The notes beneath the pieces were generated by a model, which was not told the origin of the DNA, did no database searches, and worked only from the letters and a program-made list of their open reading frames with translations. Positions 41,351-50,142 of a stretch of 64,000 nt of DNA are shown one piece after another. Origin of the DNA: Allobosea sp. LC85 (GTDB taxonomy: Bacteria > Pseudomonadota > Alphaproteobacteria > Rhizobiales > Beijerinckiaceae). The position numbers and the translations under genes are program-made. The first letter of the stretch is position 1. Each line of letters opens with the position of its first letter. The DNA is taken from the NCBI RefSeq assembly GCF_000735605.1, contig NZ_JPKG01000023.1, positions 28,501-92,500 on the forward strand, read 5' to 3'.

Positions 41351-42181
41351 ATGATGAAAGTCGCGTTGATCCAGATGAATGCCGGCCAGGACAAGGCCGC
41401 CAATATCGCCACCGCACAGCGCCTGATCGAACAGGCCTGCCGCGAAGAGAAACCCGATCTCGTCATGCTGCCGGAGTGCTTCACGCTTTATGGCGGTGAT
41501 GCCGACGCCCAGCGCGCCGCTGCCGAGCCATGCCCGGGCGGCGAAGCCTATGCCATGCTGCGAGAGCTTGCCGCCCGCCACGCCGTCTTCATCCATGGCG
41601 GTTCGTTGAACGAGCGTGACGGAGACCGCATCTTCAACACCAGCCTGGTCTTCGATCGCATGGGGCGCGAGGTGGCGCGCTATCGCAAGATCCACCTCTT
41701 CGCGATCACCGCGCCAGACGGCACGGTCTATGACGAGGGAAAGATCTACGGCGCCGGATCCGAGTTGGTGACCTTCGATCTCGACGGCGTCACCGTCGGC
41801 TGCACGATCTGCTATGATCTGCGCTTCCCCGAACTGTTTCGCGCGCTTGTCGACGCGGGCGCCCGCGTGATCGCGGTGCCGGCGGCCTTCACCCTGCACA
41901 CCGGCAAGGAACATTGGGAGCCGCTGCTGCGGGCCCGCGCCATCGAGAGCCAGTGCTTCATTCTCGCGCCCGGACAGGAGGGGCCCTTCGAGGAGGACGG
42001 GCAGATCCTCTACAATTATGGGCACTCGCTCATCGCAGAGCCGTGGGGGGCGGTCATTGCCAGGCGCGCCCTGGGCGAAGGCATCGTTGCAGCTCGGCTG
42101 GATCTCGCCGCGATCGATCTCGCCCGCACGCGCATCCCGCTGGCGCGCCACCGCCGTCTGCCCTTTGCGCCTGCCAGGTGA
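41351..42181 (+). CDS. Nitrilase-superfamily amidohydrolase (omega-amidase/Nit-like)
   Basis: A carbon-nitrogen hydrolase of about 276 residues with the catalytic triad Glu (VMLPECFTLYGG), Lys (RKIHLFAIT) and Cys (CTICYDLRFPELFR). It is closest in pattern to the Nit1/Nit2 branch, which includes deaminated-glutathione amidase and omega-amidase. Here it would convert a terminal amide to the acid. The first of two tandem ATG codons (41351, 41354) is listed; no strong ribosome site separates them. The HpcH aldolase starts 7 bp downstream. Confidence 0.9.
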   Translation: MMKVALIQMNAGQDKAANIATAQRLIEQACREEKPDLVMLPECFTLYGGDADAQRAAAEPCPGGEAYAMLRELAARHAVFIHGGSLNERDGDRIFNTSLVFDRMGREVARYRKIHLFAITAPDGTVYDEGKIYGAGSELVTFDLDGVTVGCTICYDLRFPELFRALVDAGARVIAVPAAFTLHTGKEHWEPLLRARAIESQCFILAPGQEGPFEEDGQILYNYGHSLIAEPWGAVIARRALGEGIVAARLDLAAIDLARTRIPLARHRRLPFAPAR

Positions 42182-42188
42182 GCATCCG

Positions 42189-42914
42189 ATGACACGGAAA
42201 CAGCCCAAGATCGGATGCTGGCTTGCAGCGCCCGACGTGGTCTTCATCGAAATCGCGGCGGACCTGGCATTCGACACGCTCGTTCTCGATGTCGAGCACG
42301 GCACGCTGTCGCTCGCTGACCTCGACAAGCTCATTCCGCTTGCTCGCGCCCTGAAGCTCGAAGTCCTGGTCAAGGTCGCCGGGCCGCAGGCCGAGCCGAT
42401 CCAGCAGGCGCTCGATTTCGGCGCGAATGGCGTGGTGATCCCGCATGTCGGGTCGGTGGCGCATGCAACGGCGATTTGCCGTTCGGCGAAATACCCGATG
42501 CTGGGAACCCGGAGTTATGCCGGAGCCCGCAGCGTCCGTTACGGCGCGCCATCCGCCGGCTATTTCGAGGACGATAACCGCGAAACCGCCTGTTATCCGA
42601 TGATCGAGACGGCCGAGGCGCTCGCCGATGTCGAAGCCATTCTCGCCTTGCCGACCGTGGATGGCGTTTTCGTTGGCCCCTCGGACCTCTCGCTGACGCG
42701 CGGGAGAGGGCGCTATCGCTTCTGTGATGCCGACAGGGCCGATATCGGCCGGATCGCTTCCGCCTGCGCCGCAGCAGGAAAGCCCTGGATCATGCCGGCA
42801 TGGTCCGCAGCAGAACGAAGCTTCGCCGGGGATTGCGGCGCGTCACTCCTGGTCGTCGCGGAGCAGCAGGCAGCGATGGCCAGCGGACTCCAGATGGCGC
42901 GTGGAGCCGTCTAA
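42189..42914 (+). CDS. HpcH/HpaI family aldolase
   Basis: A 241-residue class II (metal-dependent) aldolase of the HpcH/HpaI type. Visible landmarks are DTLVLDVEHGTLSLADLDK, with the metal or substrate Glu-His, FGANGVVIPHVGSVAHA, the Arg in TRSYAGARSVRYG and the metal-site ACYPMIETAEAL and VFVGPSDLSLTRG. It would split a hydroxy-oxo acid into pyruvate and an aldehyde or a second acid. It is the last gene of the operon, 7 bp after the amidase. Confidence 0.9.
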   Translation: MTRKQPKIGCWLAAPDVVFIEIAADLAFDTLVLDVEHGTLSLADLDKLIPLARALKLEVLVKVAGPQAEPIQQALDFGANGVVIPHVGSVAHATAICRSAKYPMLGTRSYAGARSVRYGAPSAGYFEDDNRETACYPMIETAEALADVEAILALPTVDGVFVGPSDLSLTRGRGRYRFCDADRADIGRIASACAAAGKPWIMPAWSAAERSFAGDCGASLLVVAEQQAAMASGLQMARGAV

Positions 42915-42993
42915 CCGACACTCCCGCACACGAGCTCGGAGCCTACTCGCCAGGCATCCTCGCTCGGGCGCATCATAACTGCTTGATGCAATA

Positions 42994-43018
42994 GCCGCCG
43001 GCTTGTCGTGCCGGCGGC
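42994..43018. terminator. Hairpin between the catabolic operon and the convergent PACE gene
   Basis: The perfect 9-bp stem GCCGCCGGC / GCCGGCGGC (42994-43002 and 43010-43018) has a 7-base loop. No T-run follows, so intrinsic termination is uncertain. Position between two convergent units suggests a bidirectional terminator. Confidence 0.5.
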
Positions 43019-43082
43019 GGTCAAGACAGTGCAACGACGTGATATTTCTGGTGGAGCTCGCGCCTCGACGACAATGTCAGCG

Positions 43083-43514
43083 TCACATGGCATAGGCCGG
43101 ACTCGCCGGGATCGGGAAGACCCGATCATAGGCCAAGTTGAAGCTGAAGGCGTAGACGACATAGAAGACGACGATCGCGATATCCATCACGAAGGCCTGC
43201 ATCAGGGTGATGCCGAGATACCAGGCGATCGGCGGCAGCAGGATCATCAGAAGCCCGCCCTCGAACAACGCGACGTGCAGGATGCGCGTGCCCATTCCCT
43301 TATTGGTATGGCCGACCAAGCGCTGCATCGCGTGGTCGAAGGCCAGGTTGAAGAGGAAGTTCCAGATCGTCGCGACGGTTGCGCTGCCAACGCCGATGAC
43401 ACCCATATGTCCCGCCTGCAGACCGAACAGATAGGCGCCCGCCGGGATGACAATGGCTAATCCGATCGCCTCGAACATGAGTGCGTGGCGGATTCGGTCT
43501 CGAACGGAACGCAT
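43083..43514 (-). CDS. PACE-family multidrug/biocide efflux protein (AceI-like)
   Basis: A 143-residue protein with four hydrophobic helices arranged as two bacterial transmembrane pair repeats (RDRIRHALMFEAIGLAIVIPA...ATIWNFLFNLAFDHAM and RILHVALFEGGLLMILLPPIAW...FYVVYAFSFNLAYDRVF). This is the PACE family founded by AceI, which exports chlorhexidine and related cationic compounds. ATG 43514 has GAAGG at good spacing; the TTG at 43532 is less likely. The divergent LysR gene is the usual type of regulator for PACE pumps (AceR). Confidence 0.9.
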   Translation of the reverse strand: MRSVRDRIRHALMFEAIGLAIVIPAGAYLFGLQAGHMGVIGVGSATVATIWNFLFNLAFDHAMQRLVGHTNKGMGTRILHVALFEGGLLMILLPPIAWYLGITLMQAFVMDIAIVVFYVVYAFSFNLAYDRVFPIPASPAYAM

Positions 43515-43605
43515 GTGCCAAAGGGCCTTCAATAAGATTGACGGCCGCGTTCTCTATCTGTCATCACGATCGCATCAAGTTGGATCGTATCTGAAAATCA
43601 GATAG

Positions 43606-44538
43606 ATGACGGTTTCTCTCGACCAACTCCGGGCCTTTGTCGCAGCAGCGGAGCATGGCTCGTTCTCCGGGGCTGCACGCGCGCTTCGCAAGGCGCAATC
43701 GGCCGTAAGCACGCAGGTCTCGAATCTCGAGGAGGATCTGGGCGTTCCCCTGTTCAGCAGGGCCGGGCGCAATCCGGTGCTCACTCCGGCCGGAGAAAGG
43801 CTCCTGCTCGAGGCCAAGGTCGTGCTTGATCGCAGGGAACATCTCATCGGCGTCGCGCGCAGCTTCGAGGCGCATGTCGAGAAGCGGCTTGTCATCGCGA
43901 TCGACGAAATCTACCCGGAACAAGCCCTGGGGGCGCTCTTCGCCGATTTCGCGCGGCATTTCCCCCATGTGGAGCTCGAAATCCTGTTTCCGCTGATGGA
44001 GGATGTGAGCCGGCTCGTCCTCGTCGGCAAGGCCGATATCGGCGTGATGTGGCGCCAGGAGGTCCTGCCGACGGAACTTGGTTTCCAGACGATCGGATGG
44101 GTTCCGCTCAAGCTGGTTTGCGGCAGGGACCATCCGCTCGCAAAGGCCCGCGTCGATTGGGAAGAGTTGAAGCGCTACAGGCAGATCCTCGTCGCCGCCA
44201 GAAGCGACGGGCCAGAGAAGCGGCGCCTGCGCGTTGCCGCCGAAGTCTGGTGGGTGGAAAGCCACTGGGTCATTCTGGAGATGGTGAAGCATGGCATCGG
44301 CTGGGCCTTCGTGTCCGACCATGTCATCGCCCATTCGCCGGCCGCCCCCGATCTGATCACGCCGGATCTTCAGTTCGACCACGCGGACTGGCCGATTGCG
44401 CTCGAGATGATCTGGCACAAGCAGCGACCATGCGGTCCGGCAGCCAAATGGCTTCGCGAGCGCTTCGCCAGCACCCGGATCGACGCCAGTTCGTCCTCGC
44501 CTCCCCCGGAAGGAAACGGGGCGCAGCCGCCCCGGTGA
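43606..44538 (+). CDS. LysR-family regulator, probable regulator of the PACE gene
   Basis: A 310-residue LTTR with N-terminal winged helix (MTVSLDQLRAFVAAAEHGSFSGAARALRKAQSAVSTQVSNLEEDLG) and a periplasmic-binding-protein-like effector domain. The C-terminus is Ser/Pro-rich (SSSSPPPEGNG) and probably disordered. It diverges from the PACE gene across about 90 bp, as AceR does from aceI in Acinetobacter. Regulation of the pump by its cationic substrate is the working assumption. Confidence 0.88.
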   Translation: MTVSLDQLRAFVAAAEHGSFSGAARALRKAQSAVSTQVSNLEEDLGVPLFSRAGRNPVLTPAGERLLLEAKVVLDRREHLIGVARSFEAHVEKRLVIAIDEIYPEQALGALFADFARHFPHVELEILFPLMEDVSRLVLVGKADIGVMWRQEVLPTELGFQTIGWVPLKLVCGRDHPLAKARVDWEELKRYRQILVAARSDGPEKRRLRVAAEVWWVESHWVILEMVKHGIGWAFVSDHVIAHSPAAPDLITPDLQFDHADWPIALEMIWHKQRPCGPAAKWLRERFASTRIDASSSSPPPEGNGAQPPR

Positions 44539-44580
44539 CGCCGCATGGCTCGAAGGTCATCGGCATGGCGGTGCGGGGGC

Positions 44581-45402
44581 TTACCCGGTGATCGACGCCT
44601 TCATGTAGCTGCGCGGCGAGGTCCCAAGCAGGCGGCGGAACATCGTGGTGAAGGCGGCGACGTTCTCGTAACCCGCCAGCATCGCGATCTGCGTCACCGG
44701 AGCGCCTTCCGCGAGGCTCGGCAGACAGGCGAACAGGCTGGCCTGCTGGCGCCAGGTCGCGAAGCTGACGCCTGTCTCCCTGAGGAAGAAGCGCGTGAAG
44801 GTTCGGCGGCTCATCGCCAGCGCCTCCGCCCAGGTATCGAGCCGGGCATTCGCCGAGGGAGCCGCCATATAGGCCCGGCATAGGGTCGCGAGCCTCCTGT
44901 CGGCCGGGAAGGGAAGGCCGAGAGGGCGGGGCCTGAGGCAGGCGATCTCCTCCATCAGGAGCTGCAGGCTCAATGTGAGCTTGCGGTTGCCAGCGGGCGC
45001 CTCGCGCAGGCGGATCGCCTCGATGATGAGGCTGCGCGCGAGATCCGTCACTTCGAGCACCACCGGCTCGGGATCGGCCGGGACGCCCTCCCGAGGCAGA
45101 AGATAGACCGATCTCATGCTGACATCGCTCAGCATTTCCACGGAATGCTCGAGATGGTGAGGGATCAGGAGCGCGTGGCCTGGCGGAATCATCCAGCGGC
45201 CCCGCTCTGTCGCGACCGCCACCACGCCGGAGAAGACACAGAGCAGCTGGATGCGCTGGTGGCTGTGGAGAGGGATGGTGTAGCCCGCCGGATCCTCGTT
45301 GCTGTGCACCAGGATGTCGGCCTCGGCATAGGCGATCCATCCGAGGTTGCGGCGATGAGCCTCGTCGCGCGCGTCGCGCAGATGCTGCGGCAGTTTTCTC
45401 AT
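44581..45402 (-). CDS. AraC-family regulator with cupin-type sensor domain
   Basis: A 273-residue regulator: an N-terminal cupin (IPLHSHQRIQLLCVFSGVVAVATERGRWMIPPGHALLIPHHLEHSVEM) and a C-terminal AraC double HTH (TWAEALAMSRRTFTRFFLRETG; AMLAGYENVAAFTTMFRRLLGTSPR). It diverges from the Fsr-like MFS gene (45522) across 119 bp. An AraC regulator next to an efflux pump usually controls it; the effector is unknown. Confidence 0.9.
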   Translation of the reverse strand: MRKLPQHLRDARDEAHRRNLGWIAYAEADILVHSNEDPAGYTIPLHSHQRIQLLCVFSGVVAVATERGRWMIPPGHALLIPHHLEHSVEMLSDVSMRSVYLLPREGVPADPEPVVLEVTDLARSLIIEAIRLREAPAGNRKLTLSLQLLMEEIACLRPRPLGLPFPADRRLATLCRAYMAAPSANARLDTWAEALAMSRRTFTRFFLRETGVSFATWRQQASLFACLPSLAEGAPVTQIAMLAGYENVAAFTTMFRRLLGTSPRSYMKASITG

Positions 45403-45521
45403 CTTTGGCCCAAACGCGAAAGAATTCGACCGAAATACGAATGCAGGTCAACGGGGCGCTCTGTAAAGAGGCATGGCGACGATAGGCCGGTGGTAGCGGC
45501 CCGCGCTGGAGACGAATTGAG

Positions 45522-46727
45522 ATGGTTGCAGCGTTCCCCGGGACCCGGTCCCGTTTCGAGAAGACGACGACATCGATCCTGCTGGCGGTGAGCTTCTGCC
45601 ATCTCCTCAACGATGTGATGCAATCGCTTCTTGCTTCGCTCTACCCGCTGTTCAAGGCGAACTACGCTCTCGACTTCGTCCAGATCGGCCTGCTGACCAT
45701 GACTTTCCAGGTCACGGCCTCGCTGTTGCAGCCGATCGTCGGGATGGTGACCGATCGCTGGCCGATGCCCTATTCGCTGCCGGCCGGCATGGCCTGCACC
45801 TGCGTCGGACTGATCCTGCTGGGCAACGCGGATAGCTTTGCGATGCTGCTCATTGCGGCGAGCCTGATCGGCTTCGGTTCCGCAATCTTCCATCCGGAAG
45901 CGTCTCGGGTGGCTCGCCTGGCCTCCGGCGGTCGCCACGGCCTGGCGCAATCGCTCTTCCAGGTCGGCGGCAACATGGGCTCAGCCATCGGACCGCTGCT
46001 CGCGGCCTTCGTCGTGTTGCCCTTCGGCCAGGGCAGCGTGGCGTGGTTCTCGGTTATAGCGATGCTGGGCATGATCGTGCTCGGCTGGGTCGGGGCTTGG
46101 TATGCCGGCCATCGGCGCCAGAATGCCAGCCGTCCTGCCGTAAGTCGCACGCTGCCGCTGCCGCAGGGGCGCGTCGCCCTGGCGCTGCTCATCCTCGTGC
46201 TGCTGACCGCGACCAAGAACGTCTACATGGCCAGCATCTCGAGCTATTTCACCTTTTACGTCATCGACCAGTTCCAGCTCGGCATGCGTGATGCGCAACT
46301 GATGCTGTTCCTGTTCCTCGGGGCAGCCGCAGCCGGGACCTTTCTGGGCGGGCCGATCGGGGACCGGTTCGGAGCGCGCTTCGTGATCTGGTTCTCGATC
46401 CTGGGCGTCATCCCGTTCGCGTTGTTGCTGCCTTACGCGAACCTGTTCTGGACGGGCGTGCTGAGCGTCGTGATCGGCTTGATCTTCGCCTCGGCATTCT
46501 CTGCGATTGTCGTCTTCGCGCAGGAACTGGTGCCCGGCCGTGTCGGCCTGATCGCCGGCGTGTTCTTCGGTTTCGCCTTTGGCGCCGGCGGACTCGGAGC
46601 GGCCTTGCTCGGCAACTTCGCCGATACGCACGGTATCGCCTTCGTCTACCGCGTCTGCTCCTACCTGCCGCTGCTGGGCCTGCTCACGATCCTGCTTCCT
46701 CGCTTGCCGCAGAAGGGCGAGAGCTAG
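45522..46727 (+). CDS. fsr: MFS transporter of the fosmidomycin-resistance (Fsr) group
   Basis: A 401-residue transporter with about twelve hydrophobic helices. LLAVSFCHLLNDVMQSLLASLYP near the N-terminus and GFGSAIFHPEASRVARLASGGRHGLAQSLFQVGGN are characteristic of Fsr proteins, which export fosmidomycin and other compounds. It is monocistronic, with an intrinsic terminator 30 bp downstream. The divergent AraC-type regulator is the probable controller. The real substrate is not known. Confidence 0.88.
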   Translation: MVAAFPGTRSRFEKTTTSILLAVSFCHLLNDVMQSLLASLYPLFKANYALDFVQIGLLTMTFQVTASLLQPIVGMVTDRWPMPYSLPAGMACTCVGLILLGNADSFAMLLIAASLIGFGSAIFHPEASRVARLASGGRHGLAQSLFQVGGNMGSAIGPLLAAFVVLPFGQGSVAWFSVIAMLGMIVLGWVGAWYAGHRRQNASRPAVSRTLPLPQGRVALALLILVLLTATKNVYMASISSYFTFYVIDQFQLGMRDAQLMLFLFLGAAAAGTFLGGPIGDRFGARFVIWFSILGVIPFALLLPYANLFWTGVLSVVIGLIFASAFSAIVVFAQELVPGRVGLIAGVFFGFAFGAGGLGAALLGNFADTHGIAFVYRVCSYLPLLGLLTILLPRLPQKGES

Positions 46728-46756
46728 GCCCCGAATCGGTCAAGCTGGATTGCAAG

Positions 46757-46797
46757 CTGCGTCACGGCCTCGCTGGTGGGCCGTGACGCAGGTTTTC
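46757..46797 (+). terminator. Intrinsic terminator after fsr
   Basis: A perfect 13-bp stem CTGCGTCACGGCC / GGCCGTGACGCAG (46757-46769, 46779-46791) with a 9-base loop is followed by GTTTTCT. It sits between fsr and the convergent TctC gene. Confidence 0.85.
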
Positions 46798-46820
46798 TAT
46801 GGAATGGCCTTATCTCGGGT

Positions 46821-47807
46821 CTAGTTTACCGCGATCTGGGCCTGCTTGATGATGCCGGCCCAGCGCTTCGATTCCGCTTCCATCATTGCCGTGAACTCGG
46901 CCGGCGTATTGCCGATCGGCTCGGCGCCTTCGTTCTTCAGCCGGTCGCGGATGGTCGCGTCGTTGATGGCCGCCACCGTCGCGGTGCGGATTTTCGCGGC
47001 GACATCCTTCGGCGTACCCTTCGGCACGACGAAACCATACCAGGCCGTGGCCTCGTAACTGGCCCAGCCGCTTTCGGCGACCGACGGCACCTCGGGGAAG
47101 AGCTTGGCCCGCTCCTTGCCGGTCACTGCCAGCGCGCGCACCTTGCTGCCTTCGATCAGTCCGAGAACCGACGGCACGGTGGTGATCATGAAATCGGACT
47201 GGCCGGCGAGAAGGTCGGTCAGGGCCGGGCCTGCGCCGCGATAGGGCACGTGCACGGCAGTGAACTGCGCCATCTGCGCCAACAGAACGGTGGCCAGGTG
47301 GCTGGCCGAACCATTGCCGGCAGAGCCGTAGGTCAGTTTGCCCGGGTTCTTCTCGGCGAAGCTGATCAGGTCCTTGATCGTCTTGTAGGGCGAATTCTGC
47401 GCCACGACGACGACCAGCGGCGCTGCGGAAATCAGGGTGATCGGGTCGAAGGCCGTCAGCGGATCGACCTTGACGTTCTTGAACAGGTGCGGATTGACCA
47501 CCATCGGGCCCTGATTGGCCATCAGCACGGTGTAGCCGTCCGCCGGGGCACTGGCCGCCTGCGCGGTGATCAGGTTACCGCCGGCCGAGCCGTTATTCTC
47601 GACGACCAGGGACTGGCCGAGCTTTTCCCCAACGCCCTGGGCGACCAGGCGCGCGATCGCGTCCGTGCCGCCGCCGGCAGCGTAAGGCACCAGCAGCCGC
47701 ATCGGCCGCTCTGGAAATGCCGCCTGAGCGAATGCCAGGTCAGGCAGACAGGCGCTGGCGGCCGCAGTCGTCAGCAGGCTGCAGAAGTGGCGACGCGTCA
47801 GTGTCAT
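46821..47807 (-). CDS. Bug/TctC-family tripartite tricarboxylate transporter binding protein
   Basis: A 328-residue periplasmic binding protein with a twin-arginine signal (MTLTRRHFCSLLTTAAAS...LAFAQ). The Bug pattern is complete: FPERPMRLLVPYAAGGGTDAIARLVAQ, VENNGSAGGN, YTVLMANQGPMVVNPHLF, LTYGSAGNGSASHL and VPYRGAGPALTDLLAGQ. Such proteins bind carboxylates such as citrate or tartrate. No TctA or TctB partner is nearby, which is common in this family. ATG 47807 has GGAGGAAA upstream; the start lies inside the end of the PrpF-like gene, a 68-bp overlap. Confidence 0.92.
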   Translation of the reverse strand: MTLTRRHFCSLLTTAAASACLPDLAFAQAAFPERPMRLLVPYAAGGGTDAIARLVAQGVGEKLGQSLVVENNGSAGGNLITAQAASAPADGYTVLMANQGPMVVNPHLFKNVKVDPLTAFDPITLISAAPLVVVVAQNSPYKTIKDLISFAEKNPGKLTYGSAGNGSASHLATVLLAQMAQFTAVHVPYRGAGPALTDLLAGQSDFMITTVPSVLGLIEGSKVRALAVTGKERAKLFPEVPSVAESGWASYEATAWYGFVVPKGTPKDVAAKIRTATVAAINDATIRDRLKNEGAEPIGNTPAEFTAMMEAESKRWAGIIKQAQIAVN

Positions 47808-48942
47808 GATGGGAATTTCCTCCGATTGTCGTCCCTTCTGGCAGCGCGCCGATCGCGCTGGCGGGGACGATGACATGGCCTTCAAAGATACGGCGCGCGG
47901 TGCGCACCAGACTGGCTCTGGCAACCTGGCCAGATGCGTCGAGAGCGAGATCGACCTGGATGCGGCCGCTCGGGTGTTCGATGGTGACCAGCGAGGCGGC
48001 GTCCGCCAGGCTGACGTCCTGCGCAACGCTCCCGGCGACCTGGCTGGCGACGGCGATGCAGAGCGCACCGGTGACGGCATGGCTGCGATGGCAGCGATCC
48101 GGCGTGAAGTAGCGTGAGGTCAGGCTGCCGCCCTGGCGGGCCGACGAGAGCAGTCCGATCTTGGGAATGACCCGGCCGGCCACGTCGCCAAGGCCCATGC
48201 GCCGGCCCGCCTCGCGCCGGATCTCCTCCAGCCGTGCCAGCAGGGCCGTATTCGCGTCGAGCTCCGCCGGTGACTCGTCACCGGCAAGGCCGAAATCGGT
48301 GGCGCGGACGAGCAGCATCGGCGTGGCATAGTCGATCAGCGTGACCGGCACACCATCGATCAACTCGCGCGGCTCGCCGGTCGGCAGCAGCGCGCCCGTC
48401 TTGGAGCCGACAGCTTCTAGGAAGGTCAGCTTGATCGGGGCTGCGGTGCCTGAAACGCCGTCGATCGCGGTCGCGCCATCATACTCGACGCGCTTCCCGG
48501 GGGTCTGCACCACTGCCTCGATCAGCGAGGCGGTATTGCGATTATAGATGCGAACCATCGTCTCGCCCTCGCATGCAGGCACCAGGCCGGCCTCGATCGC
48601 GAAGGGGCCGATGGCGGAGAGCATGTTGCCGCAGTTCGGACCGAGATCGACATGGGCCCGGTCGACTGCAACCTGAGCGAAGAGATAGTCGATATCGGCA
48701 TCCTGGCGCGACGCGCTGCCGACGATGGCGACCTTGCTGGTCAGCGAATTGCCGCCACCGATCCCGTCGAGTTGCAGCGTGTGAGGCGAGCCCATTGCGG
48801 CAAGCAGCACCCGGTCGCGCGCCGCCGGGTTGGCCGGCAGATCGGATTCCAGGAAGAACGGGCCGCGCGACGTGCCGCCGCGCATCAGCACGCAGGGAAT
48901 GCGCAGAGCACGTGCATCAGCAGGCTTGAGCGGATCGGGCAA
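47740..48942 (-). CDS. PrpF/GalD-like isomerase (4-oxalomesaconate tautomerase family)
   Basis: A 400-residue protein of the PrpF family, whose members isomerise unsaturated di- and tricarboxylates (4-oxalomesaconate, aconitates). Landmarks are RIPCVLMRGGTSRGPFF, LQLDGIGGGNSLTSKVAIV, VDLGPNCGNMLSAIGPFAIE and the C-terminal THAVTGALCIA-type segment (RCHRSHAVTGALCIAVAS). The family core ends near FEGHVIVPASAIGAL; the last 25 residues read through the ribosome site and the start of the TctC gene. The original stop may have been lost. It diverges from a LysR gene. Confidence 0.88.
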   Translation of the reverse strand: MPDPLKPADARALRIPCVLMRGGTSRGPFFLESDLPANPAARDRVLLAAMGSPHTLQLDGIGGGNSLTSKVAIVGSASRQDADIDYLFAQVAVDRAHVDLGPNCGNMLSAIGPFAIEAGLVPACEGETMVRIYNRNTASLIEAVVQTPGKRVEYDGATAIDGVSGTAAPIKLTFLEAVGSKTGALLPTGEPRELIDGVPVTLIDYATPMLLVRATDFGLAGDESPAELDANTALLARLEEIRREAGRRMGLGDVAGRVIPKIGLLSSARQGGSLTSRYFTPDRCHRSHAVTGALCIAVASQVAGSVAQDVSLADAASLVTIEHPSGRIQVDLALDASGQVARASLVRTARRIFEGHVIVPASAIGALPEGTTIGGNSHHDTDASPLLQPADDCGRQRLSA

Positions 48943-49028
48943 GGGCGGCGTCCAGAGGTGAGTGACGGGCTCTCTTCCCAGATCGGGAAACCGCTGTGAA
49001 ATGCAGAGATCGGTGTTATTGATGCGTC

Positions 49029-49943
49029 ATGAGCATCAATTTCGAGGCGCTTGATCTGCGCGCATTCATCGCGGTGGTCGAGCTGGAGGGGTTTCACCGC
49101 GCCGCAGAGGCACTCAACATGTCGCAGCCGGCGCTGAGCCGGCGCATCCAGCGGCTCGAGGCAGCGGTCGGCGCCGCCCTGCTCGAGCGCACGACGCGGC
49201 GCGTGGCGCTGACCATGGTCGGGCGCGAGATGCTGCCGCTGGTGCGGCGCATGCTGGACGAGTTCGATTCATCGATCTTCGCGATGCGCGATCTCGGAAC
49301 CAGGCGAGCAGGGCAGATCGCGCTCGCCTGTGTGCCGACTGCGGCGTTCTACTTCCTGCCCTCGGTGATCGCGCGCTTCTCGGAGCAGTATCCCAATATT
49401 CGGTTCCGGATCCTCGATCTCTCGGCCAATGACGGCCTGGAGAGCGTGGCGCGCGGCGAGGTCGAATTCGGCATCAATCTGCTCGGCGGCTCGGATCCCG
49501 ATCTGAGCTTCGAGCCGCTGCTGGAAGACCCGTTCGTCCTCGCTTGCCGGCGCGACCATGTCCTGGCGGGCAAGTCATCGCTGGCCTGGGCCGATCTCGA
49601 AGGACATCCCCTGGTCACCGTCAGCCGGGCGAGCGGTAATCGTGCCATCCTCGACGCGGCTCTGGTGCGGGTCGGCGTGCGACTGGACTGGTCCTTCGAA
49701 GTCACGCATCTGTCGACCTCGCTAGGGCTGGTCGAAGCCGGACTCGGCATCTCGGTGCTGCCGCGTCTGGCAACGCCGACCGGAGACCATCCGATCATCG
49801 TGACACGCCCGATCCGGGATCCGGAGGTCTCGCGGACCATCGGCGTGGTGCGTCGCCGCGGCGTCCGTCTTGCTCCGGCTGCGGAACGCTTTCTTGACAT
49901 GCTGCTGGGGACATGGCGGGGGCCTTTGCCTCCGCGGACGTGA
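49029..49943 (+). CDS. LysR-family regulator
   Basis: A 304-residue LTTR: winged helix (FEALDLRAFIAVVELEGFHRAAEALNMSQPALSRRIQRLEAAVG) and effector domain (LACVPTAAFYFLPSVIARFSEQYP; VEAGLGISVLPRLATP). It diverges from the PrpF-TctC pair across 86 bp and so most likely controls carboxylate uptake and isomerisation. LTTR T-N11-A sites may lie in that gap, but I could not single one out. Confidence 0.9.
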   Translation: MSINFEALDLRAFIAVVELEGFHRAAEALNMSQPALSRRIQRLEAAVGAALLERTTRRVALTMVGREMLPLVRRMLDEFDSSIFAMRDLGTRRAGQIALACVPTAAFYFLPSVIARFSEQYPNIRFRILDLSANDGLESVARGEVEFGINLLGGSDPDLSFEPLLEDPFVLACRRDHVLAGKSSLAWADLEGHPLVTVSRASGNRAILDAALVRVGVRLDWSFEVTHLSTSLGLVEAGLGISVLPRLATPTGDHPIIVTRPIRDPEVSRTIGVVRRRGVRLAPAAERFLDMLLGTWRGPLPPRT

Positions 49944-50142
49944 AGGCCAGCCTGCGCACGGCTTGTTACGGCACCCCCACAACAGGAGCCAGGAGGCAGG
50001 GGCGGGCACGCCGCAAAATTATTCCACAGACGCATAACATCGAACCCAAATTGCATTAGCCAGCATCAGGGCGAGCGTGCCATCGTCAGGTTATCGCGAT
50101 GGTTGAGCGCTGGCTTCAGCGCATTATTCGTTGGAGCAAGGC

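Noticed and set aside
40238..42373. 711-codon minus-strand frame
   Set aside because: Antisense to the second binding protein, the amidase and the aldolase; sequence is rich in Arg, His and Gln typical of shadow frames.
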